From contig NC_003070.9 of the NCBI RefSeq assembly GCF_000001735.4, positions 27,699,971 through 27,763,970 on the forward strand: a stretch of 64,000 nucleotides of DNA, written 5' to 3'. Below are positions 41,192-52,535 of the stretch, one piece after another (the first letter of the stretch is position 1; each line of letters starts with the position of its first letter). Made by a program: the position numbers and the translations under genes. The notes under the pieces are model-generated. The model was not told where the DNA came from, searched no databases, and was given only the letters and a program-made list of their open reading frames with translations. Source of the DNA: Arabidopsis thaliana. Taxonomy: Eukaryota > Streptophyta > Magnoliopsida > Brassicales > Brassicaceae.

Positions 41192-42244
41192 TGTGTTCTT
41201 TTTCTCTGTGAGAGAGAGAAAAAACAAAAGAGAGATAGAGGATAATGGAGACACAGGGCGAGGAAGAAGGTAAGTGAAAGGGCTTTCTTAAGTTGGATTA
41301 GTGAAACTAATTTAAGTAATTAGTACGTTAACTAATCAAATTCTACTTTTTCATTTATTCTCTAGTTTGTGTTTGAAGTCTACAAGTAACCAAATTAGAT
41401 ATTTTCTTTCACATGTCACATACTCACATGTAAATGTGTGGTTTATACTTTACTTTAGAGTTTTAGGCTTTTAGCACTGTTGCTATGTTTGAAATTTTGA
41501 GATGTGAGTGTAAAATAGGTATTTGTAGCTATAATAGATTCTCACCGGTCTTTGTAGAGTTGGACCCCTCTGTTTTTTTTTCTTACTTCCTATCAAAGTA
41601 TCAAGATTTGACTTGATTAAAAAAAAAAAAAATTGCTTTGGGTTCACTTTTTTGGTCAGAAACGAAGATAGATTTGAGGATATTTATTGTCTTTTGCTTG
41701 TATAAATAGAAAAGCTCTCATGTGTCAACTTTTACTTTTTTTTCTTTGTCAGAGGTATTTCAATTTTTATTTATTTCGAGGTATGAAAAAACAAAGAAAC
41801 ATTAGAGGATCACAAGTCACAGGTTAGTAGTATATTTTTGTTTATACCGCCACAAAATTATAAATCTGTATATTTTATACATAAAAGAGTCTGCCACACA
41901 CAAGTATCCAAAGAATATTGGTCCGGATTTGCTGGATCGAGATTAAAGGAATAATAAAAGGTGATAAATCGTCGAAAATATTTGGTGCGTCACATAACTG
42001 ATTAGTCGTCCAAATTTGAGCGAAAATTGAAGTTTGGGCTAGAATGGGCTGGGCCTGTATGTGCGCTGTTCCATAAACGACAATGAAAACGGACAGGTCA
42101 TCTCGGGCCGATCCGGTCTGATCAGTTATGAAAACCGGAAACGAAGAAGAGCGGTTAATCTGTTAACAGATTAAAAAAAAAAACTATTGGCTCTTGATTC
42201 AAATCCCTAATCCTCTGATAAACCCTAGTCTTGAGGCGAATCCC
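41192..42244. promoter_or_regulatory. Divergent promoter region with site II and telo-box
   Basis: Three site II elements lie close together at 42035-42055 (TGGGCT, TGGGCT, TGGGCC). A telo-box AAACCCTAG is at 42220-42228, just ahead of the acidic-protein gene. This pairing is typical of constitutive genes for translation or organelle functions. The half nearest the RING gene is AT-rich, with a 14-base A run near 41620. Confidence 0.55.
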
Positions 42245-42986
42245 ATGAGACGATTTCTGCAGAGAGTTCCCAGTTTACTGGCTCGAAATATCCTTCACTC
42301 ACCCGCAAATTTCCGCCATTTGAGAATCAACAACCCTCGTGTTGTTGTTCCTCTCTTCGAACGAGCTATTTCCCGGTTCGTCTTCTTCTCTTCCGAGTCC
42401 GACTCGTCGCGTGGTTTCAGAACTGAAGAGGTTCTTTCTAAAGAAGGTGACATTTCTTCAACTCAACTTCTTTTGTTTGGTTCTCAAGAAAATGTACAGT
42501 TTTGAATGAAAAGGAAGAGAATTTTGCAATGACAGAGTTAGCTGATCAGCTCATAATTTTTCATGTAAAGATTATAATTTTGCTTACTTTCTTAATCCAA
42601 TTGGTATTTCAGAGCTGAAAAAAAGAATTCAAAGCTTTTTGGATGATGGAAATGAGGATGCTATACCTGATTTATTTGAGGCATTGATGATTAGGAAGTT
42701 ATCAGGGAAGCACGATGATAGTGATGATGAAGTGATGGATGTGGTGCGTAAGTATCCAGTTAACGATGCACATAAGGTTGACGATATTGACTCTGATATT
42801 GAGAGTGATGGCCATGGTGATTCGTCTGATTCAGATATTGAGAGTGATGACTTGAGAGATGGTGATTCGTCTGATTCCGATGTAGAGTTTGATGGTTTCA
42901 ATGATGTTGGCTTGTCTGATGTCAATATTAAGACTGATGCCCTGAAAGCTAATCGCTCGTCTTATTCTTACTCTGAAAGTGATTAA
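42245..42986 (+). CDS. Small acidic protein with mitochondrial-type leader, unknown function
   Basis: Two exons, 42245-42446 and 42613-42986, encode 191 residues. The ATG at 42245 opens an Arg-rich, acid-free N-terminus (MRRFLQRVPSLLARNILHS) that could be a mitochondrial presequence. The frame opens further upstream but without another ATG. The middle (ELKKRIQSFLDDGNEDAIPDLFEALMIRKL) is helical. The C-terminal third is Asp/Ser-rich, with imperfect repeats around DSSDSDIESD. Two strong sites after the stop, a donor at 42993 and an exon-like segment at 43413-43494, suggest a longer ancestral gene or a spliced 3' untranslated region. I do not know the function. Recalled locus: At1g73770. Telo-box and site II elements upstream fit a constitutively expressed organelle protein. 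Confidence 0.78.
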
Positions 42987-43412
42987 CACATGGTAAGTTT
43001 TGGATTTCGCACCATACGGTACTCGCAAAGAGAACATTTTCTTCTGTATTTTACAGTCTCTTATTTTTTTGTCACATTTTGCATTTTCTACTTGTATAAC
43101 TTGATTAAATGGATATACAAATTATTTAGTACTTTAGAGATTTTCTAACACTGTGCTTGTTAGAGACTATTTAATCTTTAAGCGTGTGATTGCTTGCTTA
43201 ATCATGTGTCTTGGGCTTTGTTTATCCTATTCATTATGTGCTAAGTATGAAAACCTTGGTGGCTGATACCACATGGAGAATATGGATTCTAGAAAAGTGT
43301 CTGAGTAAACTTAATATATACTGCAGCTTATCTTCTTTTATTCTTTCATGGCCTGATATATGTTTAACATTGTGATCAATGAACTCTAATTGGTCTTGGT
43401 TTTGGGCCACAG
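42987..43412. other. Probable 3' intron of the acidic-protein gene
   Basis: It opens with a strong donor (ATG followed by GTAAGT) at 42993, only 6 nt after the stop codon, and ends in CCACAG at 43412. No coding frame lies inside. Confidence 0.4.
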
Positions 43413-43494
43413 ACTTATGCACTACATTGAAGATTTTGAAAGGAAGCAACTGCCTAGTGAATGGAAACAGATCAGTTTTTGGTCCATGTTGGCT
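43413..43494 (+). pseudogene. Exon-like remnant after the acidic-protein gene
   Basis: Eighty-two bases flanked by AG before and GTAAGT after. One frame reads LMHYIEDFERKQLPSEWKQI and then SFWSMLA, which looks like real protein. Spliced to the preceding exon, this frame is not continuous with the 191-residue protein, and the frame that is continuous stops at once. It may be a lost exon or a 3' untranslated exon. Confidence 0.35.
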
Positions 43495-43824
43495 GTAAGT
43501 TCTGCCTTTTGAATATAATTAGAAATTTAAGTCATATTTTGTGCTTAGTACAATAGTAATGAAGTAAAATATATAATTATGAAGGTGTTCTCATTACTTT
43601 GTTTAAGTGTCAACAAATTCATATACCTTCACTGGGGGTAGCCGAAAGCTGACATCTATTTTGGTTACACGTGGTTTCATAACTTCTCCAAAATGGTGCC
43701 TAGGTGTTTTTATGCTTTGTCCGAGCCTTTTAGAAAAAAGTTAATCTCTTTTAGACATATCGAGATCTCCTGCAACCACAAACTCTCGTTTGAGTAACGT
43801 GACTCACTCAAAGACATTTTCTTC

Positions 43825-43832
43825 TATAAATA
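43825..43832 (+). promoter_or_regulatory. TATA box of the lipid-transfer-like gene
   Basis: TATAAATA lies 77 bp before the ATG at 43902. An ACGTG core (TACACGTGG) lies about 160 bp further upstream. Confidence 0.65.
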
Positions 43833-43901
43833 GAACGAGAGAAACCCACTTTAAACTCCAAACCAAATATCTTCTTCTTCTTTCTATAACTTAGTGAGAC
43901 A

Positions 43902-44198
43902 ATGAAGGGTTCTTGCACAAAACCAGTGTTTTTCACTTGTACAATCCTTCTCATTTTAATTGTTGCCCAAGAAAACAGAGTCGCTGCAGTAGATCCATGT
44001 AATCCTGCGCAGCTGAGTCCATGCTTGGAGACCATAATGAAAGGGTCTGAGCCATCGGATCTGTGTTGCAGCAAGGTGAAGGAGCAACAGCATTGTATCT
44101 GCCAGTACTTGAAGAACCCTAACTTCAAATCTTTCCTTAACTCCCCAAACGCCAAAATAATCGCCACTGATTGTCATTGTCCGTATCCGAAATGCTAG
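43902..44198 (+). CDS. Secreted lipid-transfer-like protein (type 2 nsLTP-like)
   Basis: An intronless frame of 98 residues. The first 28-29 residues form a signal peptide (hydrophobic core FFTCTILLILIVA, likely cut after RVAA or AAV). The mature part has the eight-cysteine pattern of plant lipid-transfer and inhibitor proteins: C-x7-C, CC, C-I-C, then C-H-C near the end, plus a terminal extra Cys. It is short, like type 2 nsLTPs and DIR1-like proteins, which bind acyl lipids in the apoplast and may act in wall assembly or defence signalling. The lipid ligand is unknown. Recalled locus: At1g73780. A clear TATA box precedes it. Confidence 0.88.
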   Translation: MKGSCTKPVFFTCTILLILIVAQENRVAAVDPCNPAQLSPCLETIMKGSEPSDLCCSKVKEQQHCICQYLKNPNFKSFLNSPNAKIIATDCHCPYPKC

Positions 44199-45048
44199 TC
44201 CCAGTATTTCGTTCTAGTTTTCGATGTTCTGTTTCTTGCTTTCAAGACCAAAAAAGGTGTTCTGTTCTGTTCGCTCATCATCGATGGTTTTTCTACTTCA
44301 AGTTTCTTACTTTTGAGTTTGGCTTTCCATTAATGTGTTTGTCGTCAAGGAATAAATCTTGATCATCACATATTCACATTGATATGTTTTTAAGAAATTT
44401 CGGATAATTCGACTAACATAAGCTACTTAAAAGTTAAAAGTTCCAATTTCAAGGATATCACTACAAAATAAGTCTCTAAATTTGGATGCAATTTTGTCAA
44501 TTTTGGCCGAATTAATCATAACAAGGTCTTGAATCCCTTGATTCCGACAAAAAAGAATCCCTTGATTAAAACTAGTTCAGAGACTTCGATTGTATTAAAA
44601 CCGGCGGATTTTATTTAACCGACCGATTTGATATGAACCAGTAAATATACTCTGAACCGGCCAAAGGTTTATTTTCTTAAAAAAAACAACCCTAGATTTC
44701 TAAATTCTAATTGTTGGCCCATTTTCGCCTCTTCTTCTTCGATCACGAGATCGAGAATCGTTTCTCTCAATTATCTCAAGCTCTAAGATCTCACTTCTTC
44801 TCTCTCAAACTCGACGCCGTTCGTTTTCTCCGTCGATTAATCGGTTCGTTTTGTTCCTTAACCTTTTTCCGATCTAATGTATCTCTTGATCCGTCGGCAA
44901 GTCTCCGATTTCCACTTTAAGGGTTTCCATTCTCTGTACATCCATGGAGATCCGTACAAGAATAGAGTAGATATTCATATGTAAATTGAATCGTTTCCGA
45001 AATTGATATTTTTTTGTTCTGGATGATGTTTGGTGGTTTCAGAGTATT
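44199..45048 (+). promoter_or_regulatory. GIP2 promoter and spliced leader
   Basis: A telo-box-like AACCCTAG (44688-44695) and GGCCCA (44716-44721), the reverse of a site II element, lie ahead of GIP2. A 5' untranslated intron is likely, from about 44843 (ATCG followed by GTTCG) to the TTTCAG ending near 45042, 7 nt before the ATG. The left part holds the 3' flank of the lipid-transfer-like gene. Confidence 0.5.
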
Positions 45049-45252
45049 ATGAATCAGGAAGCAGCTGAAACAGCGAGAGAGTCACTGGAGCTGGTGTTTC
45101 GGATGTCGAACATCTTGGAGACAGGTCTTGATCGACATACTTTGTCTGTTCTTATAGCTCTTTGCGATATTGGTCTTAACCCTGAGGCTCTCGCTACTCT
45201 CGTCAAGGAGCTTCGTAGGGATTCTGCTACAACAACAACTACGGTTGATTAA
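45049..45252 (+). CDS. GIP2: GIP2, MOZART1-type gamma-tubulin complex subunit
   Basis: A single coding exon of 67 residues. The sequence AAETARESLELVFRMSNILETGLDRHTLSVLIALCDIGLNPEALATLVKELRR is the whole MOZART1 domain, three short helices that dock on the N-terminus of GCP3. Plant GIP1 and GIP2 recruit gamma-tubulin ring complexes to microtubule nucleation sites at the nuclear envelope and cortex, and also affect centromere organisation. The length matches the family. The tail (TTTTTVD) is unconserved. The neighbouring genes are unrelated. Confidence 0.95.
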   Translation: MNQEAAETARESLELVFRMSNILETGLDRHTLSVLIALCDIGLNPEALATLVKELRRDSATTTTTVD

Positions 45253-45790
45253 GAAGATGCCTAATCAAATAGTATCATTCATGCTTGTTTTCTAAGTTTC
45301 AATTTCATTATGCTATTGATGTGTAAATTAGGGTTGGTAAGGTAATTGAATAGAGAGTTTCAGAGACAAATTGGTAATAAGTATTTGAGTCATCCCCACT
45401 CAATCCTTTTGAGAGGCTTTCTTTAAGTAAATCACAAAGTTACCCTCATATTCTTGATTTCTTTTTTTAGTCAATACTTTCATCAAGTACGTACATATAC
45501 AGCGGAATCAATTTTTCTAAAACGTAAAAACGTAAAAATTTGTTGAACGTGAATGGTAAAAACAACGTTTTCATACAACTGTGAAAACGTGAACAAGTGG
45601 TATACCATCCAACTAAAAATATAACTCTAAACTTCACACTTTTATGTACAATCATGATCAGCAGATCTAGAATACATGTTTTACCATCATGTACGTAGTA
45701 GTAGTTTAAAGTTTAAACCCTTATTTAGAAAGAGTCCAATCTCGGCCAAGGCACTATGGCGTGTCTTCCAATACTAACGTAGATGAGGAT
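45253..45790. other. Convergent 3' spacer of GIP2 and SARD1
   Basis: 3' flanks of two converging genes. No other feature was seen. Confidence 0.6.
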
Positions 45791-48700
45791 TTAGAAAGGG
45801 TTTATATGATTTTGAGACGAAGATCCGGTGAAACATATATTGAATTCCGCTGGAGTCGTTATATACCCTTCGTTTACTATCTCCAAATTGTTTGTAGATC
45901 TCTCTTGAACATATCCGTTTTGTTGATATGATTTATCGATTTCGATGTTTTGGTAGTGGCTCGCAGCATATTGTTGGTCCAAATCATCACCTATATAATC
46001 AAAATTACATTGTTGTAACATACTATATAATCAACGATGTTTCGCAATTATAGAAAAACTGAAATGGTGTTTATGTTGACACTATTTTAAAGTAATACCT
46101 TGTGTCAAAAGAGCAGCCTCGTTCGCTGTTCGTTCGCCCACTTCTAAAAAGTTCCCCTTTGAGTAAGCATCTCGAACTAAGTTCTTAACGTAGGGCTGCA
46201 ACAAAACATTACCATAGATGAATTAAAAAAATAAATACAGTTTCTAACTAATAAACAATCATTGAGCTATCAATAATTGCTTAACTTCTTTAATAGAGAG
46301 AAAATGACCATTCAATACCTGGTTGAGGGATTCTTGACTAGAGAGAACATGACCATCGATAAGTGCTTTCATAACTTCGCATATCGGATTCAAAATCATG
46401 AAAAAATTCGGTCCTCTAGAAATGTATAACTTATTTCCCAAAATACACTCTCTAGCATGTTTCAATGTTACTTCCCACTTTCTATCAGACATTCCAGGCC
46501 CCAGAATCTGTACATCAACAAACCCCTATTCCTATTAGTTCTCTAATAATAATAAAAATTTAGGGGTCAAATAAGCTAAGAATTTAAACCTGACGGAGTT
46601 CGTCGACGTCAACGACGGATAGTTTCAAAAAGTCTTGGACAGTGTTGATGTGGCGAGAGGAGAGCTTCTTGTGAAAGGCCCCATCTTTGCCTATCTTCTC
46701 TAGCCGCCACACTTCGTCTTCTAACATTGGTGGGTGATGTTTCTTGTACACTTCACCAACCCCAAGTTGTACAAAACAAAACTATTTAGAATTATATCTA
46801 GTTTTCTACTATGTATCTTCTTTATATGTATTCGCTTTATGCATGTGTTTGTTGATTGTTATAAGATTCGGAAAATATACAGAGTATTAATTAATACGAT
46901 ATAAGCATTGATTGACCAAAGACTTATAGGCTCTTGTATAAAGTGGGATAGTCGTTTGCATACGGTCCACATCGAAAATACTTTTAGTAGTTTTTTTCTA
47001 ATTAAGAATTAAAAATTGAATGTGTATATATATTAAGACAAATTAAAGCAAGTATAGTTAATATTTGTAGCCAAAAGCCCAAAACATATCATGACAAGAT
47101 ACAACAATTTTGTAATACCCAAAAAATTTTATATTTCTATACTAGTGTTTAATTAGAAAAACTAAGATTCTTTTTAAGAAGATAAAGCCAAAAGCATCAA
47201 TATAGATTGATATGTTAATAAATTTGAAAACGAAATTATGCAAATAAATTTTGACGAAAACAAAACATCATTTTAATGGATTTCTGATGCACATGTGTTG
47301 TATAAATGATTATCTTAAAGGTTATGTATGATTGATAGTAGGGTAATCCATAAGAAGATGCCAAATGTGGTCAGGTCAAAGATAATTGAAACTAGTGATA
47401 TGTTACTATCACATCCCCTAGTGGAGTACTGCTTAATGAATATATGCACAAAACTCATTATATATGATGCATAGATTTATTTGTTATATATTCATTAATT
47501 TCTAATTAGGTAAAATATTTAGTAATAAAGAAAAATAAACTTACATTCTCCACGATGATCTCTAACAACAATCGCTTCAGTCATCGCTTCACAAACCACA
47601 ACGCCTTGACCGCTACTCCCTTTCGCAACTTTCGCACCGATTCTAAACTTACGGCTACGAATCCAACTCGAATTGTCTGTGAACACAATTTCTCCGATTG
47701 TTGCAACGCCGTTTCTCACCGTCACACTTACTTCTCCGGCAAGTAACGGCCGTTTCCCATCTCTTTCTTTGATGATGTTACTCTCAAACTCATCACTAGT
47801 CCATTTATCACCCGAAGGAAAATCTCCGTGAAGAGCAACGATGTCTAGTTTGATTGGACGGTTGAGATTCACCGGCTTGTTTGAGTCATCAACAAGGATA
47901 ATCTCAAGTGGATTGTTGTCCACGTCACTGATTTTACTCCCTGTAAATATTGGTGTCATTAAGTTCTTACGGAAAATTAGCTTCAGTGTCGGAGTAGTCG
48001 CCTCCGGAGCTTCGATACGGAAAGACGATGACCGAGATAATCGAAATCGTTTACTAATTCCATATTCCACTTCTTGTCTTACCTGGTCACGTTACCAAAA
48101 CGAGTAGAGTTATAAAACACTCTTATCTGTTTTATATTAACAAATAATTTGATATCCTTATTACACAAATTAAACAATACATACTAATAAATTAAATATG
48201 TAGGCCAATATATAGATCTTTTAAAAGGTACTAGCATATATGTGTGTGTGTACGTGTGTGGACCATTATTTTGTCTTTTATTTCTAGATATAGTTGATTG
48301 AAATGTTAGGTTAGAGAGGTCTTGTTTATTAATAATACTAAAAAGATTTATAACTTTGTAAATATTTAGTACTATCTTAATAACGTATGTGTATATATAT
48401 GATATAAGAATGCAACTATGCATGTACATGCATATGTTTGTTACCTAAAATGTATATAGTATTAGCAACATGATCGAAATTTTCTTATTTTATCAAGTTC
48501 CAATTCGCACACTAGACATCGTCAATGCTAGACTAGTATATTTGTATGTTAAATTACACTTGTTACTTTAAGTATGTGTAGTTGATTAAACATGGTAAGT
48601 ATGAAATTCTAATTCTCAACTCGTTCATTTGAAATATCCATGTATATATATATATATATATATATCCACTACATTAATTAGAAGTTAGAACAAGTATTTA

Positions 48701-49208
48701 GAAATAACAAAATAGAAGTGGAATTATTATAGTATACTTACAACTTTTCTAATAACGGGCTCTAGGACAGAACGAAGGGTGTTTTCTGAGATCAATGCTC
48801 CAAACACACTGGAAATTGGCCTGCAAGAAACAAAAAATATAACAAAAATTTATCAGAAAAAGGTGAATAGAAAATAAAATCCAAGAGTAGTAAGATCTAA
48901 AGGAGATATTATTTTAAGGATAAGAGAGAGAGTGAATAGAACATATACATAAAATACAAGCATATATTTATATTTAGATTTTAAGGATAAGATGTGTAAG
49001 AAAAAAAGAGGATTGAACACTGAACATGTTCCAAACAAAACTTAAGATTTGTAGAAATGATTCATCATAAACACAATACAAGAAAAAAAGAATGAAAAGT
49101 TTCTGAGAAAAATTACGAGGCAAGGGATGGTAGTACAGATTTAATCCGTTTCTCGGACTTATTTTCTTGGTCAGAATCAAGATCTTGAAATAACCTCTTC
49201 CCTGCCAT
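45791..49208 (-). CDS. SARD1: SARD1, CBP60-family immune transcription factor
   Basis: Seven minus-strand exons: 49208-49117, 48820-48742, 48082-47545, 46750-46590, 46507-46319, 46195-46099 and 45990-45791. They give 451 residues, the known SARD1 length. The CBP60 domain begins around residue 55 ([21 protein letters not shown]) and includes [19 protein letters not shown] and [40 protein letters not shown] Lys/Arg-rich N-terminus (KSEKRIKS) could aid nuclear entry. SARD1 binds GAAATTT-type sites and, with CBP60g, activates ICS1 and other genes for salicylic acid and N-hydroxypipecolic acid synthesis in systemic acquired resistance. Unlike CBP60g it is reported not to bind calmodulin. Introns 2 and 3 are long (659 and 794 bp). 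A TATA box and a TGA/W-box palindrome lie upstream. Confidence 0.95.
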
Positions 49209-49317
49209 GGAATTGTTCTGGTGAGTTGTGAGAGAAAGAGAGGGAGAGTTAGAGAGAGAGCGCTTAGATCAAAACTAGGTTTTGTAATGTTTTGACATAA
49301 TCTTATACGGCGATGAT

Positions 49318-49326
49318 ATTTATATA
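49318..49326 (-). promoter_or_regulatory. TATA box of SARD1
   Basis: On the minus strand the bases read CTATATAAA, about 110 bp before the ATG, which would put the transcript start near 49290. A TTGACA lies at about that point. Confidence 0.55.
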
Positions 49327-49481
49327 GTTTTAGTCTTTAGTCTCACAAAAACCAAAAAAAAATAAAAAAAAATAAAGAAAGTTCGAAGAACGACAAAGGA
49401 AACAACCTGGCAATATCCAAAGAAGTCCGAAGTCTGATCCACGCGAATAATCTATTTATGGCGTCATAAATAGGGAGACTT

Positions 49482-49491
49482 TTGACGTCAA
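49482..49491 (-). promoter_or_regulatory. Palindromic TGA/W-box element, SARD1 promoter
   Basis: TTGACGTCAA is a perfect palindrome. It contains the bZIP site TGACGTCA and a TTGAC W-box core on each strand. It lies about 160 bp upstream of the TATA box. TGA factors and WRKY proteins are established regulators of SARD1 and bind such cores; that they use this copy is inference. Confidence 0.55.
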
Positions 49492-50834
49492 CTCCAATTT
49501 AGAAAGCTTCCTTTGTTGACAAATGGACGGTTCCGATCTTCCCACCCGATTGGGTTTTAGATCTAACTGCTAGTATAAAGCGTGATCCATATGCCACATG
49601 ATTACTTCTTGTAGAGAGAGCACTACGAGTATACGATCGATCCGGTCCGTTCTTCGAAGAATTTTTGTTCCTTTCTTTATCTTGTAAGAATATTAACACT
49701 ATTGATATCATCATATCAACATACTTAATTATGAAAAATTGATTGTCTATATAATTCGGATTCATGTTTGTTCCTCTCTAACCTAATTAGTAAAAATTAT
49801 GAAAATCAGAGAAAAAGACAGGTTCAGATTTGTTTTCTAAAGTTTATGTCAAAAAGGCAAAGTTTGCAATAACCTGAACTTCTTGGTCTCGTCCGATAAA
49901 TACGGTGTATGTCTATTTAGCAATCCCTTTTATATAGATACAATTTTATTGAACTATCTTTTCTTTAAGCAAGAAAACAAAAAATTGAACTATATATCTT
50001 TTAAGCAAATAAGAAAGAAGGAAAGAAAGTCTTATAATAACCTTTTTTCGGTTTACATCGGTTTCCAAAAATATCCTGATAATTTAATAGCTGTCATTTT
50101 AAGTTAAGCAGGAGAACAAAAAACAACAATAGTTTTTATTTAATATAGAAATGTCATGCGTTAAAGGAAACTAAAATTATCCAAGTTCTTATGTGTTAAT
50201 ATAAACTATACTATATAAAGGGTCAAGTGAATGATTTCGACGAAGGTTCATTGAATTGGTTTGTCCTTTTCGGGTAATTTCTTGTCGGGTGAGTTACAAA
50301 TCTCAATCATCCTCTCAAAACTTGTCGTGCTTTTAGCTTCAATCGACTCTGTTTAGTCTCTGTCGAAAATCTTGCTTTTAATTAACTTTAATAAGTTTTT
50401 TTTGTTTTAACTTCAAAATATTTTTGGTAGCATTATAATTGTAATGCTTTGCCTCCATGATAAATTGTATGGTAATTGTCACATAGTCTTTGTCACGATG
50501 ATATTGATATCTCACATACACAGAATAAGAACCATCTATTCACTTTTTATGGAATCTAAACATTAAAAGCCCATTTCTGAATTGCCATCCACTTTTAGGG
50601 GTTGCCAACTCAAGAACGTTTATTTTTTTTTATTTTTGGGTGTGTTAATATGTACCTTTTCATAATAATTTTAGTTTTTCAAAGACTATGATGTGAGTAA
50701 TCCATTTTATAACTTTGTAAGATATCAAGTTAAAAGATATAGGACTGCCTTTTTTTTCTTGGAAGCAGCCTTTACATTTGCAATTATTTTGTTACTATTG
50801 ACTAAGCAACATTCTATATATATATGCTGGCTGG

Positions 50835-51008
50835 AGATTTTAGTTGGAGTTTGAGTCTAATTTTTAAAATGTAATTTAGAACATTAATACAAAATAAAAA
50901 TGGCCGCGTACGGGACAAAACAGATTTTAGTTTGAGTTTCAGTCTAATTTTTAAAACGTAAGTTAGTACTTCAATACAAAATAAAAGTGGCCGCGTACGG
51001 GACAATAC
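50835..51008. repeat. 87-bp tandem duplication
   Basis: Two adjacent copies, 50835-50921 and 50922-51008, start with AGATTTTAGTT and end in GGCCGCGTACGGGACAA, with about ten differences. The CG-rich end is striking in an AT-rich spacer. The open frame on the minus strand here merely reflects the repeat. Confidence 0.85.
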
Positions 51009-52142
51009 AGCCGCGTGAGTATACATTAGCGACTAAATTTTTTAAACAGTTTTTCGACATCAATGGCTTAGTTTATATGAGCTCGAGTCATCTCCAAATC
51101 TTATCAATAAACAATCATATTAGTCACGTAAGTGAACAACGAATCACCTAATCAAACAACGAAAAACAAACCGTAAAAACTAATAAGCTGTCAAATCATA
51201 TATTTTGGTAACTCTATATATTTACAAAATAAAATTTATTTAGAAAACATGAAAGTCTTATCCACCTATAAAAACCCACCATGAGGACTTTCATATGAAA
51301 TAGTGACGCTGACAGTAAGCCGATCTTTAGAGCCGCAAAACGAAATTTCGAAATTTTCATAGCAATCTGACCACTCTCAACGAGCCAATCATATAACTGA
51401 CATTCTCTAATTAACATCACTTAAATACAGAGCCGTGCAAAAAAATGATGTCATAGGCAAAACAATATGGTTTAATATATAGATAAATTATATATAATAA
51501 ATATAGTAAAATATATAGTTTAATGTTTTAAAATTTTATTATAAATCTATAAATTTTAAGAAAAACATATAAAAATTCACAGTTCCCAAAAAAGTATTCG
51601 TCAAACAATGAGAAAAGTATATTACTATAAAAGAAAAATTATAGAAACTAGGTTGCTCATAATATGCAGTCTAGCAATTTGTGTTTAGTGTTGCAAAAGT
51701 ATTAAAGATTCCTTGTATTTAGGAATTTTATATATTGCAAGTTATACCACTTTCCTTTATTATTTGTATTAATCTCTCTAACTTTATTAATTCAATAATA
51801 CATGTATGATAACTAACCACTATTAACAAATATAGCTTCCTAAATTTTCTAGGGTTCAAACTTAAATTTTGTGATGTTGCACAAAGAGAGAACAAAATCT
51901 ACTGTTCAAAATTAAAACAATGATCTATGTCTATCGGATTCATGTACGAAGATCTATAAAGTCTATCAGATTCATACGAGGTCTTAAAAAAAGGTTTTTC
52001 AAAGAGATCTAGGTGACTATATGAAATCATTCATCATAAAATGGCGAGAAAATAGGGAACTATGAGAAGCGTCTTGAAGAAAGATGCAGGGATTTACCGT
52101 CGACATGATCGGCGACATTGAAATTGAAATTCTCACTATCAG

Positions 52143-52237
52143 GGATGAAGAAGATTTTGTTAAAACGGAAATGGGCCTCTCTTAAGAGATCGTAATTAAA
52201 TACATATGTATATGGATGAAGAAGATTTGTTAAAATG
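52143..52237. repeat. Short direct repeat, 70-bp spacing
   Basis: GGATGAAGAAGATTTTGTTA at 52143 recurs at 52213 with one base fewer in the T run and continues for several bases after it. Origin unknown. Confidence 0.7.
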
Positions 52238-52535
52238 GACTAATTCAATCCTGCTAATGTCACTTCCCATAAATATGTAGAGTAAATTTCATCGGAAAGA
52301 AAAGGACAAGACTTGTAACTAAAATTGGGCATTTCAATACAAATGGGCTGAAACGTATTGGTATAGGTAAGAATAATTTGGACAATCAGAAGAAAAAAAA
52401 ATCTGTGAAAAATGGAGATGTAAATCATGTGGAAAAGTTTTGTAATCACAAATGGGATTTTAAAATCCAAGCACACAAACACGGGTTATTTACCAAACAC
52501 GAATTGGCTTAGTCGTATGGTTATAACGAAGAAAA

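Larger units (their letters stand above)
49492..52535. other. SARD1 upstream region and AT-rich spacer
   Basis: About 3 kb with no supported gene. A second TTGACA lies near 49514. An 87-bp tandem duplication (50835-51008) and a short direct repeat (52143/52213) are listed separately. The stretch 51440-51560 is extremely AT-rich and may be decayed transposon sequence, but I could not define ends. Confidence 0.5.

Noticed and set aside
50814-51026. Minus-strand ORF with an internal 29-residue repeat
   Set aside because: The repeat comes from the 87-bp tandem DNA duplication (87 is a multiple of 3), not from a repeated protein domain.
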